Positions 20,496-32,519 of a DNA stretch of 64,000 nt are shown one piece after another. A program made the position numbers and the translations under genes. The stretch spans positions 12,640,707 through 12,704,706 of the forward strand of contig OZ023182.1 of NCBI GenBank assembly GCA_963995505.1. Reading direction: 5' to 3'. Below the pieces are notes generated by a model. The model worked only from the letters and a program-made list of their open reading frames with translations, had not been told where the DNA came from and searched no databases. Each line of letters begins with the position of its first letter. Positions within the stretch are counted from its first letter, which is position 1. The DNA comes from Hypericum androsaemum (lineage: Eukaryota > Streptophyta > Magnoliopsida > Malpighiales > Hypericaceae).

Positions 20496-21799
20496 CTAAG
20501 TGAGGATGCCCTCCAAGTTCATAGGATAGCACATCTGAGAGTGCAAGCCATTCCATACGTTGTCAGCCAAAATGGCATTCACAGCATCTGTGGGATGGTA
20601 CTGATCCCACCATATGTGGTTCGAGGCATCCGCGCACGCCATCTCCGGCGAAAGGCACAGCAGCCACCCTTTGTACTTGCCTACCCCGCAACACGCCTCC
20701 GACGTCACATTGAATCCTGAAGAACACAACAATGTATGATGTTGGTCATGGACAAGTTCATCAGAGGCAAGGAGAAGGCGCGGATATTGAATGTGTTACT
20801 TACTTACCGTAGAATTCGTGGTTCTTGATTATGTCCATTGACCCTTGGTACATGTCGCAGAAGATGACTTTCGCGTCGGGAAGCTCATCGCCGAGCCCTT
20901 GGATCATGAATCTCATGACGAAGTTGAACTCCAAGATCATGTCGTTTATTTCCTGGATGCACTCTCCATCCTGGCTGTTGTATGTCCACAAGTAGTGCGC
21001 CGCGCAGCCGATGGGTGGCAACCCCATCACGACCACTTTCCTCTCGCCCATGTTGTACAAATTCTGCAAATTTTGGACGCATAATCTAATTAGCAACATC
21101 CTCTCTCATCATGACTATGTGAGGGGCTCTCAAATAGTCACACCTTAAGTTCTTGCTTTACAGTAGATGCCAACAACTGGTTGAAGCTCCATGGCAGGTA
21201 CAGGTTTTGGACATTCGAGACGTTGCGCAAGTAGTAATGTATGTAGTCGTTGACCCCGATCGAGAGATAGAAAACCGAGCTCGAGATGAGATTAGCTGCA
21301 CCATTCTCACCAAAGCTCAGAATCAGCAATTGGTATGTATCCGTGAACTGCTGAATTTGGTGCGTCAACGATATCCGCTGACCCTGCACCGAAAGAACAT
21401 GATCTATATCTTCAATTACTAGATTAAAAGTTGTATAACTATGTAGTTAAAAGCATGCGTACCAACTCCGAGCCGCTGGAGAAGATGATTCCAGCACCTG
21501 CAGATGCGTAATTCACTCCATGGATCAGTTCTTCCACTGTTCCATTCTGTCCGAGGTAGCTCGGGACGAAAGGGAGACCGAGCCGCAGAGCTGATCATAA
21601 AACAAAAATTTCAGAACCATAACAAGAAAGGAAAGAAAGAAACGAAAGGAGTTCAAGAAACAAGGAAAGAATTACCAAGATAGTCAACGGGGATCCTCCC
21701 ATTGCAAAACCTGCCAGTAGGCTTACGAGTATCAAAGTCTCTACCATAAGGAGGGCGGTCGGCCCGGGCAAAGGTGGCCAGATAGTTGTTAGTACTGGC

Positions 21800-22148
21800 T
21801 GTAAGAATTATCTATTAAGTCTTGATAATTCTATTAAGGTGGCTCTCATATAGTTGGACTCTATTATTGATTGCTTTAATGAGTTAGAGTCCTATTATGA
21901 GTATGGTTATTAGTTTAATTTCAACCATCCATTGGGAGCTTGATGGACGCGCCCGATTGAATCTAGGTATATAGCTTGGTCCTCTCTCTGCCTATAAATA
22001 GATGCTAATGCCATCCATCGGTGGGTATCATAAAACGATAGGAAAGACGAGAGAAACCTAGCTATAAAGAAGATGGTGTTCAACTCTACATCGACCAATC
22101 CGGGTACGCTTCCGCATACCGTTTATTATCTATGTAATTTAATTTACA
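21800..22148 (+). repeat. 5' LTR (349 bp)
   Basis: Starts tgtaagaattatc and ends taatttaca, with the promoter-like cctataaatag near 21993. Same length as the 3' LTR. Confidence 0.95.
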
Positions 22149-22150
22149 TG

Positions 22151-22162
22151 TGGCATCAGAGC
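22151..22162 (+). promoter_or_regulatory. Primer binding site (initiator tRNA-Met)
   Basis: tggcatcagagc, two bases after the LTR, is one mismatch from the plant tRNA-iMet complement tggtatcagagc. Confidence 0.85.
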
Positions 22163-23255
22163 TTGTGTTCTCTGTTTGGATTGGTGTTATAAATTATTTC
22201 GTATGCATGATCAATTATAGAACAGATTTGATAAAGTTTGTGTGATTCATGTATGCGTATTATGGTTTAGGGTTTGAAATTGATGTTTATAAAAACCTCG
22301 GGACTGAACTGTAAGATTTCCGGGACGGAAGGACCAAACCGAAAAACACGCGGAAAGTTGATAGCCTAATTGAAATCTGCCGCTGTATGTTGATTTCCGG
22401 GAAAAGTGGGACCAAATTGAAAAACACGCGAAAAGTTAGGGGCCGATTTGAACTTTACCGCTTTTACTTTAAGATTTTCCCTTCTTCGCCGCTTTGACCG
22501 ATTTGAACTTTAAATAGATATATATATATTTTTTAATGGTTATGTGAATATTGGGCCTCTAATTGGGTGAATTAGAAACTAAAAGAATTTGAGTTTAGGT
22601 TCTCAGAAATTAGACCCTAATTATAGTTCGCAAGTTATTAATTACAATTTTAATGTGGATAATACTCTTGATGTTACGAGTTATGAATTGTTATTCTAAA
22701 TTGTAATTAATGATTATTCAAGATGATTTATTGAATATTGCTATAGATCTTTCTTGATATTAATGTTATACATGTTATAGTATATGTTTGTTAGTCACCA
22801 AAGTGGCCAAACTTTAATGTTATATACATGTATATTTTGTCATTTATTCATCAATTATTGCAATACCAATTATATGACCTTGATGAATAATTTGACGTTT
22901 GCTAATTATGAGAAAATCGATTCTACCCAAAGGTAGGTCACTATTCTGTAATTAGTAAGCATAAAGGCGATGAACTAAATATTTGGATCATCTACATATG
23001 CATATCCAAAGATAACGTGTATTTGATTTTAAATATTTAGTTCTTCGATAAAAGTTATGTATGAATTTTTATTTTGGTCAGATACATGTGTTTATCCAAA
23101 GATAGCATATATATTTGATTTGAATAATTAAATTCTACGATAAATGAATTATATGGTATTGATTTATGATGGTATATTATAGTTTCTACCCAAAGGAGAG
23201 CTATAGTGTACTTTTATTGTTTTATTTGAATCCATTATAGAATATTAATTTGAGC
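22163..23255 (+). other. Untranslated leader of the copia element
   Basis: About 1.1 kb of AT-rich sequence between primer binding site and gag, with no long open frame. Confidence 0.7.
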
Positions 23256-23276
23256 ATGTATGTTAAAATTGCAGCT

Positions 23277-26200
23277 ATGACAGTTCATGCTTCTTGTGTT
23301 GATCTGTTTGATGGTTTAAACTTCTCTGAATGGAGTGAACAAGTCAAGTTCTATTTAGGAGCTTCGGATCTTGACTTGGCACACTTGGAAGAAAAACCTC
23401 AGGCTATTACTGATGAAAGCTCTGAGGATGAGAAGACGTTCTATTATGCATGGGAACGGTCAAACAGATTAAGCCTAGCATTTATGCGCATGAAAACTGC
23501 CAGCAATATTAAGAGCTCAATTCCACAGATAGAAAGTGCAAAGGAATATCTTTCTACTATGGAAGAGAGATTTCGTTCTGCAGATAAGTCTCTTGCTGGC
23601 ACATTAATGGCAAATCTTACGACCATGAAGTTCAATGGATCGCAAAGTATGCATGATCACGTGCTGGAGATGACCAATTTGGCAGCAAAATTAAAGACCC
23701 TGGGACATGGAACAGATGACTCATTCTTGGTGCAAATTATATTGAACTCATTACCTCCTGAATATGGACCATTTCAGATTAGTTACAATACCATAAAGGA
23801 TAAATGGACTGTTAATGAATTGGCCAGTAAGCTTGTTCAAGAGGAAAGGAGATTAAAGAACCAAGGAAGTTATTCTATTAGCCTAATGGGTAAAGGAGCT
23901 GAGAAAGCATACCAAGTAAAAGCCAAGAAATTTAAGAGGAAGGGTCCTGCCAAGGTAGCGCAACCTACCATGAACGAAAAGAGGGGTGATAAGTGTCACT
24001 TCTGTAAGAAGGAGGGACATTATCGAAAAGACTGCCCGAAACGTAAAGTTTGGTTTGAAAAGAAAGGTAAAGATAACATCTTTGTATGTTTCGAATCAAA
24101 CTTATCTGAGGTACCTTCCAATACTTGGTGGATTGACTCTGGTGCTACAACTCATGTTTCCAATGTTATGCAGGGATTCAGTTCGATCCAAACCATAAAC
24201 CCAAATGAAAGATTCCTCCTCATGGGAAATCGAACGAAGGTTTCAATTGAAGGCATTGGAACTTACCGTTTAGTCTTAGACACTGGTCATTATTTAGACT
24301 TATTATAGACTCTCTATGTGCCTTCAATATCTAGAAACTTGATTTCTCTTTCTATGTTGGATATTTGTGGTTTTCATGTTAAATTTGGATTTGGATGTTT
24401 CAGTTTATTTAAGAATACAAACCTCATTGGTTCTGGTGTTTTATCTGATGGTTTATATAAGCTGAAACTCGATAGTGTCTTTTCTGAATCTCTGCTTAGT
24501 GTTTGTAACATTGGTATTAAGCGTAACATTGAGAATAATAGTTCTGCTTACTTGTGGCATAAGCGTTTGGGTCATATATCCAAAGAAAGGTTAGAAAGAT
24601 TAGTAAGGAATGAGATTCTCCCGAATCTAGATTTTACTGATCTTAGCATATGTGTGGATTGCATTAAGGGAAAGCAAACCAAACATAGCAAGAAAGGAGC
24701 CACGAGAAGTACTCAGCTTCTTGAGATAATACACACCGATATTTGTGGACCATTTAATGTTCCATCCTTTAGTGGAGAAAAATATTTTATTACCTTTATT
24801 GATGATTTTTCACGGTATGGTCATGTCTATTTACTTCGTGAAAAATCTCAAGCACTTGATGCCTTTGAGGTGTATATGAATGAAGTTGAAAGGCAATTAG
24901 ACATGAAAGTAAAAATCGTAAGGTCTGATAGAGGTGGTGAATATTATGGTAAACATGACGAAAGTGGTCAATGTCCTGGTCCATTTGCAAAGTTCCTTGA
25001 AAGGCATGGCATAACTGCTCAATACACCATGCCAGGTACACCACAACAAAATGGTGTAGCGGAAAGGCGAAATCAGACTTTAATTGAAATGATTAGGAGT
25101 ATGATGAGTAATACAAAAGTGCCCATCTCGTTGTGGATATATGCTCTCAAAACTGCTATGTACTTACTGAATAGGGTTCCTAGTAAGGCTGTTCCGAAAA
25201 CTCCTTTTGAGTTTTGGACTGGAAGAAAACCTAGTATGAGACACCTGCATGTTTGGGGTTGTCCAGCGGAAGCGAGATTATATAATCCACATGAAAGTAA
25301 ATTAGATTCTCGAACAATAAGTGGTTACTTTATTGGTTACCCAGAGAAATCTAAAGGGTACAGATTTTACTGTCCGAACCATAGTCCGAGAATTGTTGAA
25401 ACTGGTAATGCAAGGTTCATTGAGAATGGTGAAGTTAGTGGGAGTAATCAAAGGGTAGAAATTAAGGAAGTTGAAATAAATGCAAATTTGCCTGTATCGA
25501 TTTCTTCTTCCACAATTGTACCGAATGCTACTCTAAATGTTGAAGAAATGCAAGTCAACATGGATGAAAATTTGGGCCATCAAGTACCAAATAACTCACC
25601 AAACTCAAATGAACAACAACCACAAGAAATAGTATTAAGACATTCTACACGGAAAAGAAAGTCAGCTATTTCAGATGATTTTGTTGTAAATTTGCATGAG
25701 ATAGACTTTGATATTGGAGTCAATAAGGATCCAGTTTCGTTTTCACAAGCTATTGAATCACATGAGTCTGAGAAATGGATGAATGCCATGAAGGAAGAGT
25801 TAAAATCCATGAAAAGGCTAAAGGTCTGGGATCTCGTCGAATTGCCTGAAGGTTCTAAGAGGGTTGGGTGTAAATGGATCTTCAAGACCAAACGTGACCC
25901 CATTGGCAATATCGAACGTTATAAAGCTAGACTTGTAGCAAGAGATTTTTCTCAGAAAAGTGGTGTTGATTACAATGAGACTTTTTCACCAGTCTCTAAG
26001 AAAGACTCTTTAAGGATAATTATGGCATTGGTGGCTCACTATGATATGGAGTTACACCAATGTGAAAACAGCCTTTCTTAATGGGAACCTTGAGGAGGAA
26101 GTCTATATGGATCAACCCGAAGGGTTTGAGGTTGAAGAAAAAGAACAGTTGGTGTGTAAACTTAAGAGATCGATATATGGGCTTAACCAAGCTTCCCGAC

Positions 26201-27303
26201 AGTGGTATCTCAAGTTTAACGATACCATCACATCTTTTGGTTTCAAAGAAAATGTTGTTGATCAGTGTATATACCAAAAGATCTGTGGGAGCAAGTATAT
26301 ATTTCTAGTCCTATATGTTGATGACATTTTGCTTGCTGCAAATGACTTAGGAATATTACGTGAGACTAAAGACTTTCTCTCAGAAAATTTTGAGATGAAA
26401 GATTTGGGTGAAGCATCCTATGTGATTGGAATAGAGATATTCCGTGATAGGGCACAAGGTTTGCTTGGATTGTCACAGAAAGGGTATGTGGAAAGGGTTT
26501 TGGAGAAATTTGAACATCCTGTATGTAATGCCAGTCCCGTTCCTATACATAAAGGTGATAAATTTAGTCTTAAACAATGTCCTAAGAATGAACTAGAACG
26601 AAAATTAATGGAGCCTATCCCTTATGCTCAAGTTGTTGGTAGCCTACAATACTTGCAGAATTGCACAAGACCGGATATCAGCTTTGCGGTCAGTATGCTA
26701 GGCAGGTATCAAAAGAATCCAGGTAATGAACATTGGAGAGCTGCAAAGAAAGTATTAAGGTATCTTTATGGGACCAAAGACCACATGCTCATGTATAAAA
26801 GATCTGACACTTTAGAGGTGATTGGATATTCGGATTCAGATTATGGCGGATGCGAAGATAGTAAGAAGTCTACTAGTGGATATGTATTTCTTTTGGCGGA
26901 TGGAGCAATTTCATGAAAAAGTGCCAAACAGACTACAATAGCTATATCCACTATGGAAGCCGAATTTGTGGCATATTTTGAGGCTTCGATCCAAGCAAAG
27001 TGGTTGAGGAACTTTATTTTGGGACTTGCGGTTGTCGACACCATTAGCAAGCCGCTGAAAATTTATTGTGATAATTCCTCAGCAGTATTTTTCTCCAAGA
27101 ATGACAAATACTCTAGAGGTGCGAAGCACATGGATTTGAAGTACCTTGTCGTTAAGGAGGAAGTTTATGAATGGAGGGTGTTTATTGAGCACATCAGTAC
27201 AGATCTCATGATTGCAGATCCGTTGACAAAGCCATTACAACCAAAACAATTTAGAGAGCATGCACTAAGAATGGGTCTTGGTTGTATTTCTGATTGCTTT
27301 TAA
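23277..27303 (+). pseudogene. copia gag-pol polyprotein, three lesions
   Basis: Gag likely starts at the ATG at 23277 (MTVHASCVDLFDGLNFSEWS); another in-frame ATG is at 23256. In order: the UBN2-type gag, the CCHC knuckle CHFCKKEGHYRKDC (about 23994), protease WWIDSGATTHVS (about 24127), the pre-integrase HHCC finger around LWHKRLGHIS, integrase with IHTDICG, FIDDFSRYGHVYLL and QQNGVAERRNQTL, reverse transcriptase with KWIFKTKRDPIGNIERYKAR and the catalytic LYVDDILL (about 26310), and RNase H with YSDSDYGG and TMEAEF. The lesions are a TAG at 24306-24308 (probably CAG), a small deletion/frameshift near 26060 just before VKTAFLNG, and TGA at 26914-26916 where Trp is conserved. Full-length protein cannot be made from this copy. 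Confidence 0.92.
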
Positions 27304-27635
27304 TAGATGACACTCTGAGCTCACTAATACGTTTCTGATATACATTATAGTTTTCTTGTTTCGTTATTGATGTATACATTATAGATTTATGGAAAAACAA
27401 GAAAGTCTCTATGAGACATTATTGTGGACTATTATTGGTTCTATGTACCGCTTTATTGGTCTAGTATGTTGAGGTTCTAGTGTCGTGGTTATGGAAGGGA
27501 GTATGTCACATAATTGACATATAACCGCTATAGCTCGCATTTAGTAGCTTATCATATGATGACATTATGATTGTGGACTTTGAGTTGAGATTACTTATGT
27601 TGTGCACCTTATGTTATACTATTAACCTATATTCG

Positions 27636-27650
27636 AGGCAAGTGAGAGAA
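27636..27650 (+). promoter_or_regulatory. Polypurine tract
   Basis: The purine-rich ggcaagtgagagaa directly precedes the 3' LTR, where plus-strand DNA synthesis is primed. Confidence 0.7.
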
Positions 27651-27999
27651 TGTAAGAATTATCTATTAAGTCTTGATAATTCTATTAAGGTGGCTCTCAT
27701 ATAGTTGGACTCTATTATTGATTGCTTTAATGAGTTAGAGTCCTATTATGAGTATGGTTATTAGTTTAATCTCAACCGTCCATTGGGAGCTTGATGGACG
27801 CGCCCGATTGAATCTAGGTATATAGCTTGGTCCTCTCTCTGCCTATAAATAGATGCTAATGCCATCCATCGATGGGTATCATAAAACGATAGGAAAGACG
27901 AGAGAAACCTAGCTATAAAGAAGATGGTGTTCAACTCTACATCGACCAATCCGGGTACGCTTCCGCATACCATTTATTATCTATGTAATTTAATTTACA
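27651..27999 (+). repeat. 3' LTR (349 bp)
   Basis: Four transitions relative to the 5' LTR by eye, no indels. Followed by the target copy ccggc. Confidence 0.95.
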
Positions 28000-28259
28000 C
28001 CGGCATCCACGGAGGAGTCGCCGATGATGAAGAAGGCGGGAGCCAAAGGTTGAGTACCGGTTGGTAGTGGCAGCGGAGGCGGTGGCGGAGAGAATGAGAC
28101 TGCTGGTGGTGGTGGCGGTGGTGATGAAGACAGTGATATGGATGGAGAACCAGAGTTAACGAGGGGTTCCTGAGGGATCGTCTGGCCTCTGCATGGTTGC
28201 AAGAAGGTGGCGGAGAGGATGAGGAGGAGGCGGAAGTGAAGGATGTGGAAGATGGACAT

Positions 28260-28530
28260 TGTTGTTGGTTGGTTGGTTAGGAGTTAGGTTATCCCGGAAG
28301 AAAGCGTGAGCCTACTCGGATGATTTTGCATGAACATTCTGTTTCCATAAATATGTATTGGAGGGAAGAAAATGACTAGGGTGAGCAATGTTCTGAAAAA
28401 TGACATGGGCTGGGTCGTATTATTAAACAAGGAATTAATTAAGCCATTAGATTAAAAAAAATTGGGTGGCTCAAATGTTATTATTGGGAGCCTCGTCAAT
28501 CCTCGGAGGACAGATGATTATTTTCCTTAT
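28260..28530 (-). promoter_or_regulatory. Upstream region of the GDSL gene (duplicated at 36 kb)
   Basis: Aligns with 35971-36248 upstream of the second GDSL exon, including gaagaaagcgtgagcctact, gagcaatgtt and cgtcaatcctcggagga. So the duplication covered the promoter as well as exon 1. No defined promoter element could be fixed. Confidence 0.6.
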
Positions 28531-29060
28531 ATCTACTATATCAAAGTCAATATTTGGATTAGACCACTCTTGTTTAAGCAAGTTTTTTCTGATCATACCA
28601 AGATAATCAAGTTTTTCTGATCATACCAAGATAATCAAGGACAAAAATATTTGACCTAATAGCACAAGACATAGTAGAAATTGACGGACTCCAACTTCAG
28701 TCCATGTTAGTGTAATTATGGTATAAAAATTTAACTTAAAAAAATAATGAACAATATATTCCACTGTAGACCAGTTCTGATTAAGACTAAGTTGGTGTTA
28801 GAGAAAACAAATTCTTCGGAAAAAACTTTTGTATGGAATTTGTTTTATGAAAAAATGTCTAACAATGCACCATGTTATTTTTTTTTCAAATTTATCTCTT
28901 GAGAAAAGATATTTTCAGAGAAAATTTTCATAATTTTTTACAACATGGAAACCTATTTTCAAAAAATATATCCAACTTGTAACAAACTAAAAGTAGGCAT
29001 ATCTATTGCTGAAAATCAAAAGAACTAATAATAGATACATCACACAAAGTAAGGCATGCG
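28531..29060. repeat. Dispersed repeat, copy 1
   Basis: Matches 43823-44190 over most of its length (tactatatcaaagtcaa, ttggattagaccactc, cttctgattaagact, gaaaaaatgtctaacaatgc, catggaaacctatt). Its right half matches 32520-32745. Non-coding. Confidence 0.8.
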
Positions 29061-29089
29061 TAAAGAATGAGGATGAGGATTCATCTTAT

Positions 29090-30177
29090 TAAACAAAGAT
29101 CAAGTACAGGTTTATATACAACAGAGACTGAACGGTTAGAATAGTGGAAAACTAATTACAGCTATATGAAGCAAGTCGTTAGATGGAGTTCCAAGGCTCT
29201 ATACATGATTGGAATGATTAGAACAAGGAGAGAAGCATTATGACTAGTAAGAGACGTTGTTAATCATCTCAGAATGATGATCAGCAATCCCAATGGAGCA
29301 GCTTTGATTGGTGAGAAGGTTGAACAGAATTGTGCAGAAGTCAAACTGCAAATTCTGCTGTAACACATTTGCAGAATGGGACCTGCAGCTGCAGAACATA
29401 ATCATCAACATGATCTTCGATCGTTGCAGATTATGTTCGTGGTCTTCGTCTTATTTAACCTTCAATACTCCTCTCTAGTTGGCGTGTAGATATCGCAAAC
29501 ACCCAACTTGAAAATATGATAATTGAACGATCTTAAACCAATTGGCTTGGTAAAAAGATATGCAGTCTGGTCTTGATATGAGATGTAGTGTGTGATGATG
29601 TTGCAAGCTTGAATATGGTCTCAGATGAAGTGACAATCCACTTCAGTATGCTTTGTACGCTAATAGAATACTGGGTTTGATGCTAATAGATAGAAGTTTT
29701 ATTGTCACAATGCAACTTCATAGGCTCTTTAACTGAGAACTGCAGCTCTTGCAGTAGATTTTTAATCTAAATTAGTTCACTGGTAGTAGTTGATATTGCT
29801 CTCTACTCTGCTTTGGACACTCGACCTAGAGGTCACATTCTATTTCTTTGATCTCCGGATGACAGAATTGTCTCCAAGAAATATGCAATACCCTCAGGTA
29901 GACCTCCTGCTGTTGATGCATCCTGCCCAATCTGAGTCTACAAAGGCAGAAATATTCAAATAATTATTCTTTCTTATTAAAATTCTCTTTCTAGGGCACC
30001 CTTTTAGATACTTAAGAATTATTTCTGTGGCTTCAACATGTTGAATGCGTGGAAAGTGCATTACTTGGCTGATCAAGCTCACAACATACGTAATATCAGG
30101 TCTCGTGATTGTTAGATAGATAAGTTAACCTTACGGGACAGGATATCTTGCTCTACTTGGAGTCCCAATCTTATATG
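29090..30177 (-). mobile_element. 3' part of a copia element
   Basis: On the minus strand the RNase H region reads ISQVMHFPRIQHVEATEIIL and FVDSDWAGCINSRRST (30082-29894). Further broken frames follow to a gagaggagtat-like polypurine tract near 29470, and then a probable LTR (29463 down to about 29090) with tatataaacc near 29115. The 5' three quarters are missing; it breaks off at about 30177 against a LINE tail. Many stops make it a relic. Confidence 0.7.
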
Positions 30178-30355
30178 TGATTGTGGATGTAACTGCCCGG
30201 ATCGTTGGCTTTTTTCCTTCCAGGGATTTTGGATGTACTTTGGGGTTTTGTTGTTGTTTCCTTTGCGCTATCGGGCTCTATGGCTCGTTGGCTTCTTGGA
30301 TTTTCAACATTCTTCCTTTTAAATATTATTACATAATTATAATATCACTTATAAA
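30178..30355 (+). mobile_element. LINE/SINE 3' tail
   Basis: G/T-rich 3'-UTR-like sequence (ttggggttttgttgttg) ending cacttataaaaaaa at about 30353. The same ending occurs, inverted, at 35438-35460, so both are probably tails of one retroposon family. Confidence 0.45.
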
Positions 30356-30398
30356 AAAATGATCTATTTTTTGCATTTCTAATGATTATATTTTGTAG

Positions 30399-30600
30399 GA
30401 AGCTGGATTTGAAAACTTATTTCAAGCAATGGCTGGACTCTCGAATGCTTCTCAAGCTAATAATCAAGTAAGTGGTAGTTCCTGCGAGCATATAGCTTTT
30501 GATTAAAACCATTTTGTGAACTTTTAGTTGGTGTACATTTTGTTTCAGAATGATGGATTGAGAAATTTGTTTGAAGCAATGATTGGACTTTCGAGTGTTT
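30399..30600 (+). pseudogene. Two similar small exons of an unknown gene
   Basis: Exon a (30399-30467) follows tattttgtag and ends before gtaagt; it reads EAGFENLFQAMAGLSNASQA plus NNQ. Exon b starts at 30549 after ttgtttcag and reads NDGLRNLFEAMIGLSSVS before it is cut by LINE sequence near 30600. The two are alike (FENLFQAMAGLS and LRNLFEAMIGLS), pointing to an exon duplication. I do not recognise the protein. Confidence 0.45.
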
Positions 30601-32519
30601 CCCCAAGCCATCATCATAGCTTCCAAGAAAGGCTACTCTATCTTGTCATAGGCCTTCATCATATCCGAGGACCTTTGTGAGTCTGATCATGAGATGCGTT
30701 CGAACAATGAGATATGCCATTCAAATAAATGGGGCGGTAGGGGAATACTTTCAGCCGAGCAGAGGTTTGTGCTAGGGTGATCCCATCTCTCCTTATCTTT
30801 TCTTGCTCTGTTTTGAAGGGTTAGCAACTTTAATTTTTGATGCAGAGAGAGCTGGTACTATCCATGCACTAAAGGTTGTCAGATCGACACATTCTATCAC
30901 TCATCTCTTTTTTGCAGATGACTCTTTTATTCACCAGGGCATCGGAGATGAAACTTCGTAATATTATGAGTCTCTTATCTTTATATGAATCGGCCTCTGG
31001 GAAGAAGATAAATGTGCAGAAGAGTTCTATTAAGTTTAGCCGTAATGTTCCAACTGATGTTCAGACTCGTCTTTGTTCAGAAATGGGAATAAGGTTGGCA
31101 AACGATGAGGAGCATTATTGGGCCTTCCAACATGTTTCAGATGATTTAAGCGAGCTATTTTTTTGGGTCTTGAGGATCCAGTTCGTGCTAAAGCGGGCAA
31201 CTAGAAAGTACAGTTCTTATCTAGAGCGGGCAAAGAAACCTTAATAAAGTTCGTCTTGCAAGCAATTCCTACCTACGTAATGAGTTGGTTACTATTACCA
31301 TTGGATACCTGCGATAGAATAGAGATGAGACTACATGACTTTTATTGAGGGAGTGAAAATGGGGAGAGGAAGATACATTGGAAGAGTTGGGCGAAGATGT
31401 GTCGGCCTAAAAGAGAGGGAGGATTGGGCTTCCGAAGATTGCACAATTTTAATAAAGCCATGCTGGCTAAAGAGACACGGAGATTCATCTGCTCACCACA
31501 GCTCATGTTTATCAAGCTTGATATTTTCCTTGGGGTACCTTACTAGAGGCCTCAGTGGGATATTGTCCAAGTCATGCGTGGTGGAGTATATTGGCAGGTT
31601 TGTCACTTTTGCATGCGGGATTGGAGTGGAGAATGGGCAACAGAGCTTCAATTAACGCGTGGAATGATGCATGGCTGCCTGGGTCACCTTTAGGTCACCC
31701 TACTTATCGATTTTCAGGTTCTGACCAGATTGCACGAGTCTCGGAGTTGTGGGAGTCTCTTGCGTGGGATGAGAAGTTGCTAGAAAGACTATTCTCGGAG
31801 GAAGATGCTATTCGGATTAGGTCAATTCACTTCAGTCCTCGTTTACCTCCAGACATTATAAGGCAGAAGTTTTTCAAGAATGGAGAGTACAATGTCCGCA
31901 GCGGGTATCGCATGGACTTCTCTCTATGGTGGAGCACCTTTGAGTTGGCAAACTCTACGGAAAAGAATGTTGACTTTTATGTGGAGATTACTTGATAACA
32001 ACTTACCAGTTCGTGAGAACCTACGAAAAAGAGAGTTATTGGACGCCTCAATTTGCCCCTTATGCCAAGCATCCCCAGAGACGATAGAGCACATCATCAT
32101 CGCGTGTCCGATGACTATCTACTTACTGAATATAGTGGGACGGCCCCTCGATCCTCAGACAGGTGCTTCCTTTGTGGAAGCATGGACAACTTTTGCAAAA
32201 CTGAAGGAGAAGGAGGTGTATTGCAGGACGATCGCGACTTGGTGGGGAGTTTGGAAGATTAGAAACCTGGCGTATTCGGAGACTCTAATGCCGTTGATTA
32301 TGATAGAGAGATGTTGAAAGCTATTCGCTTTTATGAAGACTATACCAGGGTAAGATTTCAGGAACTAATACGAGTTCTACTTGGTCTCCACCGCCGGAGG
32401 GGCTGCTGAAGATTAACACGGATGCTGGGTTAGTACAGAGTGGAGGTGGCCAGGTAAGTGCTATTGCAAGAGACTCCTCCGGAACCTTAGTCCAGGCGGC
32501 AGTTAGGCACATTCCTCGA
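30601..32519 (+). mobile_element. 5'-truncated, 5'-inverted LINE (ORF2 3' part)
   Basis: The plus-strand part (from about 30668) carries degraded reverse transcriptase (MRCVRTMRYAIQINGAVGEY, then THLFFADDSFIFTRAS with FADD), connection region (GNRASINAWNDAWLPGSPLG), the zf-RVT finger (ICPLCQASPETIEHIIIACP) and the start of an RNase H-like domain (LLKINTDAG near 32405). The first 65 bases (30601-30667) are LINE sequence on the opposite strand, reading DMMKAYDKIE, which in the intact protein lies just upstream. Such a 5' inversion is the mark of twin priming. Several frameshifts and stops. The 3' end with poly(A) is missing. Confidence 0.75.

Larger units (their letters stand above)
21800..27999 (+). 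mobile_element. Young Ty1/copia LTR retrotransposon in GDSL exon 1
   Basis: The element is 6200 bases with 349-bp LTRs at both ends. The 5-bp target duplication is ctggc (21795-21799) and ccggc (28000-28004); they differ by one C-to-T at a CG site. The intact paralogous exon at 35.7 kb has the uninterrupted sequence, which confirms the empty site. The LTRs differ at four positions by my count, all transitions (about 1.1 percent), suggesting an insertion well under a million years old at usual plant rates. The domain order gag, protease, integrase, reverse transcriptase, RNase H is that of copia. Confidence 0.95.
20496..28259 (-). pseudogene. GDSL esterase/lipase gene split by a copia element
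   Basis: A five-exon gene. Exon 1 is 28259-28000 plus 21794-21676, exon 2 is 21590-21463, exon 3 is 21383-21144, exon 4 is 21063-20808 and exon 5 is 20716-20496 (stop TAG). All introns are gt-ag and the phases agree; without the insertion the exons sum to 1224 bases (407 residues), normal to slightly long for the family. The product would have a signal peptide (MSIFHILHFRLLLILSATF), a Pro/Ser-rich linker, the block-I nucleophile motif [12 protein letters not shown], the block-III-type SIGVNDYIHYYL and the block-V catalytic WWDQYHPTDAVN with Asp and His. GDSL enzymes are secreted ester hydrolases acting on lipids or cell-wall esters. The 6.2-kb insertion lies directly after the GDSSVDAG motif, so normal expression is almost certainly lost. 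Apart from it no lesion was seen. Confidence 0.9.
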
